Assembly (NCBI GenBank): GCA_017632155.1
Contig: JAGBRZ010000040.1
Coordinates: forward strand, 1-55,295
Direction: 5' to 3'
From: Clostridia bacterium
GTDB taxonomy: Bacteria > Bacillota_A > Clostridia > Oscillospirales > CAG-272
DNA: 55,295 bases
Of the stretch, positions 33,374 to 42,022 are shown in pieces; the stretch's first letter is position 1, and each line of letters begins with the position of its first letter. The position numbers were made by a program, and so were the translations under genes. The notes under the pieces were generated by a model. It did not search any database and was not told the origin of the DNA. It saw nothing but the letters and a program-made list of their open reading frames with translations.

Positions 33374-33531
33374 AACTGCGTTTTACAATTGAAATTCGCG
33401 CGCATTATCGCCGCTCGCAAAAATCTTTGATTTTTGCGGCTCCCCTCGGCGCGCGGACTCGCTCAGCTCGTCTTAAAGGTGTTTTTTCGGTCGGCAAAGC
33501 CGCCAAAAAAACGGATTTTATTAAAACTAAT
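33365..33531 (+). repeat. R1 intercistronic hairpin repeat, copy C
   Basis: Hairpin 1: 33365-33376 with 33380-33391, one mismatch; the TAA stop of the upstream gene (33371-33373) is in its left arm. Hairpin 2: 33416-33425 (CGCAAAAATC) with 33429-33438 (GATTTTTGCG); three pairs differ from copies A and B, each with a compensating change. Constant stretch 33439-33474. Hairpin 3: 33482-33510 around AAA. Confidence 0.85.
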
Positions 33532-33557
33532 TAAGATTAAGAAAAGAAGAAAAATAA

Positions 33558-34835
33558 ATGGATCAGAAACTCTATTCCGCGTATCTGAATATTCTCCGAG
33601 AGGAGCTTCTTCCCGCTATGGGTTGCACCGAGCCGATCGCGCTTGCATATGCGGCGGCTTCCGCGCGTGCACTTCTCGGGAAAATTCCCGAGAGTGTGCA
33701 CGTGGAGGTCAGCGGCAACCTCATCAAAAACGCTATGGGCGTTACTGTGCCGAATACGGACGGTATGCGTGGTATCGAGGCGGCTGTTGCGGCGGGAATC
33801 GTTGCGGGTGACGAGCGAAAAATGCTTGAATGCATTGCTTGTGTCGACTGTGCAGACCGCGATAATATTCGCGATTACCTTGCAAAGAATATCATAACCG
33901 TCGAGCTTTGCGAAAGCGAGCTTGCGTTTGATTGCACCGTAAAGGTCGAGGCGGGCGGCGAAAGCGCCCTCATCCGTATGGCGAATGCGCACACAAATAT
34001 CGTCCACCGCGAAAAGAACGGCGAGGTCATCAGCGATACGCCCGTGACCTGCGAAAGCGAGGACGGAATGTCGTCGCACGAGTGCCTGACGGTTGAGAAT
34101 ATTATCAAATTTGCAGAGGAAGTCGATCTTAATGACGTGGAGCTCCTTCTTTCAAGACAGATCGAGTGCAATACTGCGATCTCTGATGAGGGACTCACAA
34201 ATCCCTGGGGCGCGTGTATCGGACAAACCTTGATGGCTGTTGCCGGAGATAACATTATGAACCGCGCAAAAGCGCGTGCCGCTGCGGGAAGTGATGCGAG
34301 AATGAACGGCTGCGCTATGCCCGTCGTTATCCTTTCGGGAAGCGGAAATCAGGGTATGACGGCATCCTTGCCCGTCATTACATACGCAGAAGAACAGGGA
34401 AGAAGCCGCGAGGAGCTGCTTCGCGCACTTGTGGTATCCGATCTTTGCACGATACATTTGAAAACCTATATCGGCAGACTTTCCGCTTTTTGCGGCGCGG
34501 TCTGCGCGGGTGCGGGCGCGGGCGCGGGAATCTGCTTTCTTGAGGGCGGCAGAATGCGCGAGGTGGCGCACACTCTCGTCAACGCGCTCGGAATCTCAAG
34601 CGGTATCGTCTGCGACGGTGCAAAGGCATCCTGCGCGGGCAAGATCGCGCTTGCGGTCGAGGCGGGCATTCTCGGTTGGGAGATGTTCAAAAACGGCAAG
34701 CAGTTTTATAGCGGCGAGGGCATCGTCACCAAGGGCGTCGAGAACACCATTCGCAACGTCGGAATCCTCGGCCACGACGGCATGAAGGCGACTGACCGCA
34801 CGATCATGGAGATCATGCTCAAAAAGATGTGCTGA
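33558..34835 (+). CDS. L-cysteine desulfidase/serine dehydratase alpha-like protein (UPF0597, CyuA family)
   Basis: 425 residues, full length. MGCTEPIALAYAAA with the conserved Cys23, AMGVTVPNT, GNQGMTASLPV and CDGAKASCAGKIA are family signatures; the cysteines are thought to hold a 4Fe-4S cluster. Archaeal and E. coli members turn L-cysteine into pyruvate, ammonia and sulfide without PLP. R1 copy C separates it from the flavin reductase gene, so both may share a transcript. No CyuP transporter is adjacent. Confidence 0.88.
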   Translation: MDQKLYSAYLNILREELLPAMGCTEPIALAYAAASARALLGKIPESVHVEVSGNLIKNAMGVTVPNTDGMRGIEAAVAAGIVAGDERKMLECIACVDCADRDNIRDYLAKNIITVELCESELAFDCTVKVEAGGESALIRMANAHTNIVHREKNGEVISDTPVTCESEDGMSSHECLTVENIIKFAEEVDLNDVELLLSRQIECNTAISDEGLTNPWGACIGQTLMAVAGDNIMNRAKARAAAGSDARMNGCAMPVVILSGSGNQGMTASLPVITYAEEQGRSREELLRALVVSDLCTIHLKTYIGRLSAFCGAVCAGAGAGAGICFLEGGRMREVAHTLVNALGISSGIVCDGAKASCAGKIALAVEAGILGWEMFKNGKQFYSGEGIVTKGVENTIRNVGILGHDGMKATDRTIMEIMLKKMC

Positions 34836-34866
34836 TTAAGATTTTCTAAAGTTTAACTTAATCGGA

Positions 34867-34895
34867 TTGACTTATACTTCCTTTTGGTATATAAT
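34867..34895 (+). promoter_or_regulatory. Sigma-A promoter of the DUF1287 gene
   Basis: TTGACT, 17-base spacer, TATAAT. Confidence 0.85.
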
Positions 34896-34918
34896 AATAT
34901 CGAAAGGAAGTGATGTCA

Positions 34919-35578
34919 ATGAGAAAGAGAAAGATGACGGTAGTTTTGTGCATCTGCGCGGCGGTCGTTTTGACGACTGCGGTGATGCTCTACCGTCATT
35001 TTCATATATACAGCGCCGAGGATTTCGGCTTTGAGGACATAAAAAGCCCAAACGATGCCGACGGCGACGGGATCGACGATTACACTGATATGGTCGAGGG
35101 CGCGCGGGCGTATATCGCTACTAATCCGCAGTACAAGAGCGCGTATTACGCGGGTGGCTACCCGACCGACGGCTACGGTGTTTGCACCGACGTTATCTGG
35201 CAGGCATTCAAGGCTGCGGGGTATACCTTAAAAGATATGGTTGATGCCGACATTGACGCCCGTCACTCCGCATATTTCGGAGAGGGCGAATATTCGGATT
35301 CGAATATCGACTTCCGCCGATGCCGCAATCTGCTCGTCTTTTTCCGTGAGCACGCCACGGAGCTCACAACTTCGACATCTGATCCCGCGGATTGGATGCC
35401 CGGCGACATCGTGCTTTATGACGGTCACATAGCAATCTGTTCCGACCGTCGCAACTCGCGCGGTCTGCCCTATATCATCCACCTCGGCAATCCGATCGAA
35501 AACGGCGTCGAAGCCAATCAGCTCACCACCACCTACGGCGGTGAGATAATAGGGCATTTCAGGTTTTGCCCACAATAA
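34919..35578 (+). CDS. DUF1287 protein, exported NlpC/P60-like fold
   Basis: 219 residues from the third in-frame start (AAAGGAAG upstream; an ATG at 34913 is possible). N-terminal membrane anchor or uncleaved signal (about 5-25), then a DUF1287 domain: GVCTDVIWQAFKAAGY with Cys, DFRRCRNLLVFF, WMPGDIVLYDGHIAICSD with His, and IIHLGN with His. These make a Cys-His-His papain-like triad. Acts outside the membrane; substrate unknown, possibly wall peptides. Confidence 0.85.
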   Translation: MRKRKMTVVLCICAAVVLTTAVMLYRHFHIYSAEDFGFEDIKSPNDADGDGIDDYTDMVEGARAYIATNPQYKSAYYAGGYPTDGYGVCTDVIWQAFKAAGYTLKDMVDADIDARHSAYFGEGEYSDSNIDFRRCRNLLVFFREHATELTTSTSDPADWMPGDIVLYDGHIAICSDRRNSRGLPYIIHLGNPIENGVEANQLTTTYGGEIIGHFRFCPQ

Positions 35579-35602
35579 AAGGAGCCGAATTGCGGCTCCT
35601 TT
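35578..35602. terminator. Bidirectional intrinsic terminator
   Basis: AAAGGAGCCG (35578-35587) pairs with CGGCTCCTTT (35593-35602), between convergent genes. The left arm begins on the last base of the DUF1287 stop codon. Confidence 0.85.
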
Positions 35603-36194
35603 ATTTTATGCTTTCAATGAAAGATTTCAAATCAAACACCGCAATTTCGCTTTCGGTGACGGTGTCGCCGATGTTAAGTGAGCGGTTTACTGTATCCGAA
35701 GCGGTTGTTGGGAATTGATCAAAGACTATGAAGCGTTTTGCATTCTCGATTTTCGGCGGTGCAATACGAATGATTCCCGCAAGCTTGACCTCAGCGGATT
35801 TTGTCATTTTGGCAATATCACGCCCGCTTCTTACCGCACCGACGGTCGTTTTGTAAAGCTCAATGCGATTTTCGTTGGCAAAATGGTATTTATAATAGCT
35901 CTTTTTCCTCATAAGAACGCATATCTCAAGCGTTTCCTTGTGGTTTTCGGCGACTATGTAAACCTTGCCGAATCCCAAACGAGCTTTTTTTATTTCGTAT
36001 TTGTTCTCGCGTAATTCGTTTTTGACCTTACCTGCAAATACCGCAAGTTTGATCAGTTTGACGGTCAAAATAATAAGAATGATCGCCGCAATCACCATAA
36101 GAATCTCGGGGTTGCGTATTTCGGTGCTTCCCGATTCGGGGAGAAACAGAAGCGATGCGATAAATAATAATGCTGCGTATATTAAGTATTTCAT
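35601..36194 (-). CDS. Small membrane protein of unknown function
   Basis: 197 residues. Two membrane segments (about 3-18 and 31-52), then a basic cytoplasmic or exterior domain of about 140 residues with strands (KVYIVAENHK, LEICVLMRKK). Not recognised. It starts one base before the stop region of the gene at 36196 and is probably its operon partner. Confidence 0.6.
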   Translation of the reverse strand: MKYLIYAALLFIASLLFLPESGSTEIRNPEILMVIAAIILIILTVKLIKLAVFAGKVKNELRENKYEIKKARLGFGKVYIVAENHKETLEICVLMRKKSYYKYHFANENRIELYKTTVGAVRSGRDIAKMTKSAEVKLAGIIRIAPPKIENAKRFIVFDQFPTTASDTVNRSLNIGDTVTESEIAVFDLKSFIESIK

Positions 36195-36195
36195 T

Positions 36196-36726
36196 TTATA
36201 ATTTGCCCTTTTCCTTTTTTACGTGAACCGAACGGTGTCCGTTTGCGATGGCGAGCACGGAGATCGCAACGACCGCTGCCCATCCGAGTACGGAGGAAAG
36301 CACGGGGACGTTAATTACGTATGTGATCGGGAACATGGGCAAAAGGAACGTACTGATAGGATTTGGTTTGGGAAGATACCCGCATATCTCGTAGACTGCT
36401 GCGATGATGCCGTACACGACCGCAAGCTTTTTGCCCTCACTCTTTATTATTTCCGTGATATCCGACTTGAAGGAGTATTCGCCGTCGGGCATATTCAGCG
36501 CGTAATCCTCGGCGTTCTTGCGCGCATGCATAAGATAAAAGGAAAAATAATAAATGACGTAGAATACAGCCGACACGACCGTCTGTATAACGACCGCGTT
36601 TTTCTCTTCCTCAAGTATGGCGGCAAGCAGCGTTGCCACGGCAAAGTATATCACGAACGATATAAGCAGAGTCTTCAGTAGGTCGAGCAAGAGTGATACG
36701 TAATAGTTTTTGTTTTTGGTTGCCAT
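36196..36726 (-). CDS. Four-segment membrane protein of unknown function
   Basis: 176 residues. The ATG at 36726 is chosen because GGAG lies seven bases upstream; the open frame before it contains the ribosome site. Membrane segments at about 14-37, 47-66, 105-124 and 138-160; charged loop EYSFKSDITEIIKSEGKK. Not recognised. Strong promoter upstream at 36762-36790. Confidence 0.6.
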   Translation of the reverse strand: MATKNKNYYVSLLLDLLKTLLISFVIYFAVATLLAAILEEEKNAVVIQTVVSAVFYVIYYFSFYLMHARKNAEDYALNMPDGEYSFKSDITEIIKSEGKKLAVVYGIIAAVYEICGYLPKPNPISTFLLPMFPITYVINVPVLSSVLGWAAVVAISVLAIANGHRSVHVKKEKGKL

Positions 36727-36761
36727 AGTCGTAACTCCTTTTTTTGCAATCAACTGACTGT

Positions 36762-36790
36762 ATTATAGCACATAATTATAAGAATGTCAA
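36762..36790 (-). promoter_or_regulatory. Sigma-A promoter of the small membrane protein pair
   Basis: Consensus TTGACA, 17-base spacer, TATAAT on the minus strand. Confidence 0.85.
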
Positions 36791-36856
36791 TAGATCGGAT
36801 TGTGATTCTGCATATTAACCAAATTACTGATACGATTTTTGGCTATAATAACCAAA

Positions 36857-36887
36857 AAGCTGCCCCGTGTTATACACAGGACAGCTT
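36857..36887 (-). terminator. Intrinsic terminator of the TepA-like gene
   Basis: Arms 36857-36869 and 36875-36887 with two G-U pairs, then T5 on the minus strand. Confidence 0.8.
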
Positions 36888-36891
36888 CCGT

Positions 36892-37572
36892 TTATTTCTT
36901 TATCATCCCCCGAAGTGTTTCAAGTGCGTCGGTGAGTCCGCCCACGGCGTCGATTATGCCGTAGCGGACGGCTTCTTCTCCCGCAAGCACGCTGCCAATG
37001 TCGGTTGCGATCTGGTCGGGGCGCATCATCAGCTCGCGGAGTGTGTCGGGCTCGGCACGCGAGTTGCGGCTGATGAAGTTGATTATCCTCTCCTGCATAT
37101 CGCGGAAATAGGTGAATGTCTGGGGCGCGCCGACAACGGTTCCGCTGATTCGCACGGGGTGGATCGTCATAGTTGCACTTGGCACGATGAAGGATTTCTT
37201 TGCCGCCACGGCAAGCGGAACACCTATCGAATGCCCGCCTCCGAGAACTATCGAAACCGTCGGCTTCGACATACTCGAAACGAGCTCCGCGATCGCAAGC
37301 CCCGCCTCAACATCACCGCCCATAGTGTTCAGAAGTAGCAGAACGCCGTCCGTGTGCTCGTCCTCTTCAAGCGACACGAGTCGGGGAAGGATGTGCTCGT
37401 ATTTCGTGCTTTTCTGATTCTCCCCCGCAAGATAGTGCCCCTCGATCTGCCCCACGATGCACATGCAATAGATCGATTCTCTCGAATTCTCCGCAAGAAC
37501 CATTCCGTCCGGCACGTTATCAAGTGTATTTTCTTCGTTTTTCACTTCGTCTTTATTTTCTTCACTCATCAT
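36892..37572 (-). CDS. tepA: ClpP-fold serine protease, TepA/YmfB-like
   Basis: 226 residues. ClpP/crotonase fold with nucleophile Ser115 (GGGHSIG) and His138 (SATMTIHPV); Asp likely in the following helix. The VLLLLNTMGGDVEAGLAIAE segment is typical of TepA, a ClpP relative of Bacillus that has no signal peptide and is linked to protein export and spore proteins. GGGAG precedes the start. Divergent from pepD. Confidence 0.85.
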   Translation of the reverse strand: MMSEENKDEVKNEENTLDNVPDGMVLAENSRESIYCMCIVGQIEGHYLAGENQKSTKYEHILPRLVSLEEDEHTDGVLLLLNTMGGDVEAGLAIAELVSSMSKPTVSIVLGGGHSIGVPLAVAAKKSFIVPSATMTIHPVRISGTVVGAPQTFTYFRDMQERIINFISRNSRAEPDTLRELMMRPDQIATDIGSVLAGEEAVRYGIIDAVGGLTDALETLRGMIKK

Positions 37573-37621
37573 TTTACTCCCGTTTTTTTAGTTATTATTT
37601 CCGTAAAGAGGTAATATATGC

Positions 37622-37650
37622 TTGAATCGGGCGAAAAAATGTGGTATAAT
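37622..37650 (+). promoter_or_regulatory. Sigma-A promoter of pepD
   Basis: TTGAAT, 17-base spacer, TATAAT, 30 bases before the ATG at 37681. It lies inside an open frame upstream of the gene, which argues against an earlier start. Confidence 0.85.
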
Positions 37651-37680
37651 AATTATATATTTGCCAAAAGAGGTACAAAA

Positions 37681-39141
37681 ATGAACGTATGTGAACTTAA
37701 CCCCAAGAAAGTTTTTGAATATTTCGCGCTCCTTTCGAGCGTGCCGCACGGCTCGGGTAATATGAAGCCGATTGCTACTCTTTGCGAAAATTTTGCAAAG
37801 GAGAGAGGGCTTGAATATGTCCGCGATGCGGCTGACAACGTTATCATCAAAAAGCCCGGTGCCGCGGGTTATGAGAATTCCGAGCCCGTGATCCTTCAGG
37901 GGCACCTTGACATGGTTTGCGCCAAGGATCCCGACTGCACGAAGGATATGGCAACCGAGCCGATCGAGCTTTACGTTGACGGCGACTATCTCCGCGCGCG
38001 CGGAACATCGCTTGGCGGTGACAACATCATTGCGGTTGCTATGATAATGGCTATTCTCGACTCAAACGACATCGCGCATCCCCCCATTGAGGCGGTCTTC
38101 ACCGTTGACGAGGAGGTCGGCCTTCTCGGCGCGGCTGTGCTTGATTTCGGTCTGCTCAAGGGCAAGAAGATGATCAACCTTGACTCTGAGGAAGAAGGCG
38201 TTTTCACCGTTTGCTGTGCGGGCGGTGTGAGAGTCAATGCAACAATTCCGCTTACATTTGAAAGCGTACCCGCTGACAGCGTTGCGTATAAGATCACGGT
38301 TTCGGGTCTTATGGGCGGTCACTCGGGCGTTGATATCGACAAGGGACGCGAGAGCGCAAACAGACTCATCATCCGTTTCCTCAAAAAGCTCGGCGAGAAG
38401 ATGCCGTTCGGTCTTTACTCCCTTGAGGGCGGTCAGCTTGACAACGTTATCTGCCCCGAGGCGAATGCTGTCATCGTATTCAAAAATGATGAATCTGAAA
38501 TCGAAAAACTTCTGGGTTATGTTGCGGAATATGACGCGATCTTCAAGAACGAGCTTGCAGCGGGCGACCCGAACGTTAAGGTTACCGCTTCGCTTTGCGA
38601 GCTTCCCGCAAGCCGCGTGATCGCGTCTGATACAGCAAGAGCACTTGCCGCTCTCCATATTCTCCCCTATCATATTCAGCGCATGAGCCGCGATTTCGCG
38701 GGTCTTGTTCAGACCTCGCTCAACATGGGCGTGCTCAAGCTGACGGATACAGAGCTCAAATTCTCATATTCCGTTCGTTCCTCGATCGCTTCCGAGAAGC
38801 ACGATCTGGTTGACAAGATCAAGTCGGTTCTCGCCCTGGCGTTCCCCGAGGCAAAAATCGACCTTCACGGCGACTACCCCTCTTGGGAATACAAGCGCGA
38901 TTCCTCTCTGCGTGACGTCATTATGGCGGCATATAAAGAAACAACGGGCAAGGATGGCGTTGTAGCCGGCACTCACGGCGGACTTGAATGCGGAATCTTC
39001 TCCGAGAGCATCAAGGGACTTGACTGCGTTTCAATGGGTCCGAACCTTGCAGAGGTACATTCCCCCCGCGAAATGCTCGATATCCCCTCTGTCGAAAGAC
39101 TTTGGGAGCTTATGAAGGTAATTCTTAAGAAGATGAAATAA
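37681..39141 (+). CDS. pepD: Aminoacyl-histidine dipeptidase (PepD, M20 family)
   Basis: 486 residues, full length for PepD. Di-zinc exopeptidase splitting Xaa-His and related dipeptides in the cytoplasm. Metal site: LQGHLDMVC (His, Asp), GTSLGGDNIIAVA (bridging Asp), FTVDEEVGLLGA (catalytic Glu-Glu), NLDSEEEG (Asp) and the C-terminal THGGLECGIF (His). Lid domain in between contains GLMGGHSGVDI. AGAGG ribosome site. Single gene with terminator at 39146. Confidence 0.93.
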   Translation: MNVCELNPKKVFEYFALLSSVPHGSGNMKPIATLCENFAKERGLEYVRDAADNVIIKKPGAAGYENSEPVILQGHLDMVCAKDPDCTKDMATEPIELYVDGDYLRARGTSLGGDNIIAVAMIMAILDSNDIAHPPIEAVFTVDEEVGLLGAAVLDFGLLKGKKMINLDSEEEGVFTVCCAGGVRVNATIPLTFESVPADSVAYKITVSGLMGGHSGVDIDKGRESANRLIIRFLKKLGEKMPFGLYSLEGGQLDNVICPEANAVIVFKNDESEIEKLLGYVAEYDAIFKNELAAGDPNVKVTASLCELPASRVIASDTARALAALHILPYHIQRMSRDFAGLVQTSLNMGVLKLTDTELKFSYSVRSSIASEKHDLVDKIKSVLALAFPEAKIDLHGDYPSWEYKRDSSLRDVIMAAYKETTGKDGVVAGTHGGLECGIFSESIKGLDCVSMGPNLAEVHSPREMLDIPSVERLWELMKVILKKMK

Positions 39142-39145
39142 AAGA

Positions 39146-39171
39146 AAAGAACCGCCCTCGGGCGGTTCTTT
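39146..39171. terminator. Bidirectional intrinsic terminator
   Basis: Arms 39146-39157 and 39160-39171 (GAACCGCCC core) between the convergent pepD and DUF4886 genes. Confidence 0.9.
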
Positions 39172-39177
39172 CATTAT

Positions 39178-40665
39178 TTAAGGATTCGGAACGTAAATTC
39201 TGAGATGACACGCTGCCTGCTCGTAGATCTGCGAAATGTTTGACTTCGGATTCGATGCGATGTTCCACACGAGATAGTTAAAGTCGGAGAGGAAACTTGC
39301 ATCGAGAACGTAGAAGTTTTGCGTTATCATACCGGGACGCTTGCCCGTATACTTGGCGTTTTCGTTGACAAATCCTTCAAGACGGTACTGCCAGCCGCTG
39401 TCAACGATGAAGATCGTGCCAACGGGAAGCTCTGTCAGCGAGTATTTGCGGTCACAACAGACGTTCTGCTGATATGTATTTGCCGAGGATTTCGGAACAA
39501 CTGTGGTCTCACTGCCGGTCGAGTTCCAATAAGTGTTCTCAAGATAGTTCCACTTAAGTTGAGTGTACTTTGAGAGATCAATATTGTGCGTTTTCGCAAG
39601 AGTGGTATCTGCTTCGATGAAGTCGGCGGGATCGAGTTTGATCGAGGGATCGTCGATCGGAGCATCGCCTGCGGGACGCTGTCCGGTCATAACGGTGGAC
39701 TGAGTTACCGCAAGGGGATTGGCAATAGCCGTCTTTACCGCTTCCTTTGCGGCTATCATCATATCATCCGTGATTTTTGCCGACGAGGGATTATATTTAA
39801 TATCGTCAACCGATCCGCCCGTGATTGCTGCGTACCATGTGAGTCCCGCAATATATCTTCCTATGTAATAATCAAGATGGTAACCGTCGCGGGTCAGGGT
39901 GTCGCCCATAAAAGATGTGCGCGCGTTTTGGATCGAGGTCATGCAGGGGATCATTATGTCGAAGTTCAGGGGTGTAATGACTTCGTTTACGACGTCGATG
40001 ATCATATTATACATCGTCATCTGGTCGTTTTTGTAGTTGGGGAAGGACGAATGGGTGGAGTCCTGCTGATATGCCCAGGTCATATTCCAGATGAGCTTGG
40101 CATCGGGGCATTTTTCCTTAACCATAGCTATCATCTCATCGAGCTTTGAGTAGGAATTGGTAAGTCCGCAGGTTTTGGATGTCTGCTGGAGAGAAACGTA
40201 ATCCCACTTCTCATCGGTCAGCGACCGGCTCATCTTGTAATTTTGGGTTTTGATCCAACCTCTGCCGGTGTGTTTGTAATATGTGTAATCAGCCGAATCG
40301 GCTTTGCCGAATTTGAAATGCTGATCAAGTGAGCAACCGGCGTAATAAAGGTTGCCGAGAACAATTTCCTCGACTCCGCCGTCTTTCAAAATTTCATAAA
40401 GATACTGCATCGAATCGGTCGAGAAGCTGTTGCCTATGGCAAGGATCTTGAGCGACTTTGGAAATTCCTTTACCTCAATTGCCATTGTGGTTTCCTCTGC
40501 TGTAGTTTCCTCTGCGGTAGTTTCCGGTGCATCGGTTATCTCTGTGGGTTTTGTAGATTCGTCAATCGAGGTCGTTTCTGTTCCTTCACCCGTACACGCT
40601 GAAAGCGCAAAGGGAAGAGAGAGGACGAAGGAAAGCATCAAAGAGAAAAAACGGATTTTTTTCAT
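39178..40665 (-). CDS. DUF4886 lipoprotein, SGNH-hydrolase-like
   Basis: 495 residues. Lipobox LSAC (Cys24), Thr/Glu linker with AEETT twice, then a DUF4886 domain: ILAIGNSFSTDSMQYL (nucleophile Ser block), YVSLQQTS, LIWNMTWAYQ, and DGYHLDYYIGRY (Asp-His). DUF4886 proteins are predicted SGNH esterases acting on surface polysaccharides. The last 150 residues are an extra domain with no recognised family. Starts three bases after the stop of the Gfo/Idh/MocA gene, last gene of the long minus-strand operon. Confidence 0.8.
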   Translation of the reverse strand: MKKIRFFSLMLSFVLSLPFALSACTGEGTETTSIDESTKPTEITDAPETTAEETTAEETTMAIEVKEFPKSLKILAIGNSFSTDSMQYLYEILKDGGVEEIVLGNLYYAGCSLDQHFKFGKADSADYTYYKHTGRGWIKTQNYKMSRSLTDEKWDYVSLQQTSKTCGLTNSYSKLDEMIAMVKEKCPDAKLIWNMTWAYQQDSTHSSFPNYKNDQMTMYNMIIDVVNEVITPLNFDIMIPCMTSIQNARTSFMGDTLTRDGYHLDYYIGRYIAGLTWYAAITGGSVDDIKYNPSSAKITDDMMIAAKEAVKTAIANPLAVTQSTVMTGQRPAGDAPIDDPSIKLDPADFIEADTTLAKTHNIDLSKYTQLKWNYLENTYWNSTGSETTVVPKSSANTYQQNVCCDRKYSLTELPVGTIFIVDSGWQYRLEGFVNENAKYTGKRPGMITQNFYVLDASFLSDFNYLVWNIASNPKSNISQIYEQAACHLRIYVPNP

Positions 40666-40668
40666 AGC

Positions 40669-42000
40669 TTACACCCCGTATTGCTTGCGTTCTTTTTTCT
40701 GCGCTTCGAATTTTTCGCGGACATTGTCGTAGACCTCTAAGGGAATCTCTTCGTGCTCCTTTACCGAGAAGGGAAGGGGCATATCATCACAAGAGGAACG
40801 AATTGAACAAGAGGTATCGTTTCTGAAAGCCTCGCGCTCATCTTTGTTGCGGAAGTTGGGGATCTTTTTCGGGATACTTCCGTCGAGTGCGGAAAGATAG
40901 CCGAAGTGACCGACGAAGAACATATCAAGCGCCTCGTAAATGCCTATGATGTCGGCAGTTTCATCACCGACGATGGCTTTTACGAAGTTTTCCATACTGT
41001 AATAGTCGGAGCCCGCGTGGCCGAAGGAGGTCTTTGCATCCTGACCTCTGTCGGATATCGCGCGGTACTCGCGGCTTCCAACCTTGCCGAAGCGACCCTC
41101 AAAGGGTTCGCCGCCAACGCATGGACGGTAGAATGCGAAATCTGTGGTCTTGTCTTCCTGTTCTGCCCACTGATAGAGCCAATGGATGGAGTATTTGTCA
41201 AAGCCCTGACGTCCGGTTTCCATTCTGCCCTTCGAGCCGTACATATTGTACCAGGTGTTGTGACCTTTCACGTTGAAATGAAGGCTTTTGAACACGCCGC
41301 CGTTTTCAAGGGTGACCATTTCGACAGCCGCACCCGAGTTTTGCGCGCCCATTTCGAAATGACGCTTGCCGTAAGGAAGCTCAAATCCCGAAACGGATAC
41401 AGGACGAAGACCTGTTGTATGAATGATGGGGCCTGCGGAGTGAGTGCAATAGAAGAAGGAACTCATCTGGTTTCTCCAGTGGTTCGGATCGCCGTATGTG
41501 ATCTTCGGCCAGATGCTTTCGCAATCGTGAACGTATTCGCCCTCGCCGTATTCGAACTCGCCAATCTTGCCAAGACGATACTCCTTCTTCATCTCGATCA
41601 TCGAGGGGAAATAGCAGTAGTTTTCGCCGTAAGCGTAGATCTTGCCGTACTTTTCAACAGCCTCACAGAGCTCGACGGCCTGCTTCATATTGGCGCAGGG
41701 AAGGACCTCAGAGAAAACGTGAAGTCCGCGCTCCATACAGCGAATGGCAAAGGGAGCGTGCTCGTTTGCAAAATTTGCAAGAACGACAGCGTCCATATCG
41801 TGATTCAGGAAATCCTCGAAGTTTTCATAAAGAGCGCATTCATAATTGCTTTTTTTAAGCATATTCTGCACGTTTTCGCGAACGTCGGGGTTCATATCGC
41901 AGATCGCAACGACGTCTGCAAGCTCGCGGTTCGTGACACACCAGTTGATCATCGTTTTTCCGCGATACCCGCCAAGAACGCCTATTCTGACCTTATCCAT
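40669..42000 (-). CDS. Large Gfo/Idh/MocA family protein lacking the EKP lysine
   Basis: 443 residues, longer than usual. Rossmann start KVRIGVLGGYRGKTM, then FSEVLPCANM where relatives have EKP, so the usual catalytic Lys is missing. The C-terminal part has the expected layout (YGEGEYVHDCES, THSAGPIIHTTG) with extra aromatic-rich insertions (HWRNQMSSFFYCTHS, DFAFYRPCVGGEP). Similar EVP/EVLP variants exist among glycan-processing members; the reaction here may be different from simple oxidation. GGAGGTG ribosome site; 22 bases after ppa. Confidence 0.85.
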   Translation of the reverse strand: MDKVRIGVLGGYRGKTMINWCVTNRELADVVAICDMNPDVRENVQNMLKKSNYECALYENFEDFLNHDMDAVVLANFANEHAPFAIRCMERGLHVFSEVLPCANMKQAVELCEAVEKYGKIYAYGENYCYFPSMIEMKKEYRLGKIGEFEYGEGEYVHDCESIWPKITYGDPNHWRNQMSSFFYCTHSAGPIIHTTGLRPVSVSGFELPYGKRHFEMGAQNSGAAVEMVTLENGGVFKSLHFNVKGHNTWYNMYGSKGRMETGRQGFDKYSIHWLYQWAEQEDKTTDFAFYRPCVGGEPFEGRFGKVGSREYRAISDRGQDAKTSFGHAGSDYYSMENFVKAIVGDETADIIGIYEALDMFFVGHFGYLSALDGSIPKKIPNFRNKDEREAFRNDTSCSIRSSCDDMPLPFSVKEHEEIPLEVYDNVREKFEAQKKERKQYGV

Positions 42001-42022
42001 GATGACTCACCTCCCGAGTTGA

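Noticed and set aside
34868..34872. Riboswitch upstream of the DUF1287, MATE or pepD genes
   Set aside because: Leaders are short (about 20-60 bases) and show no conserved aptamer-like structure.
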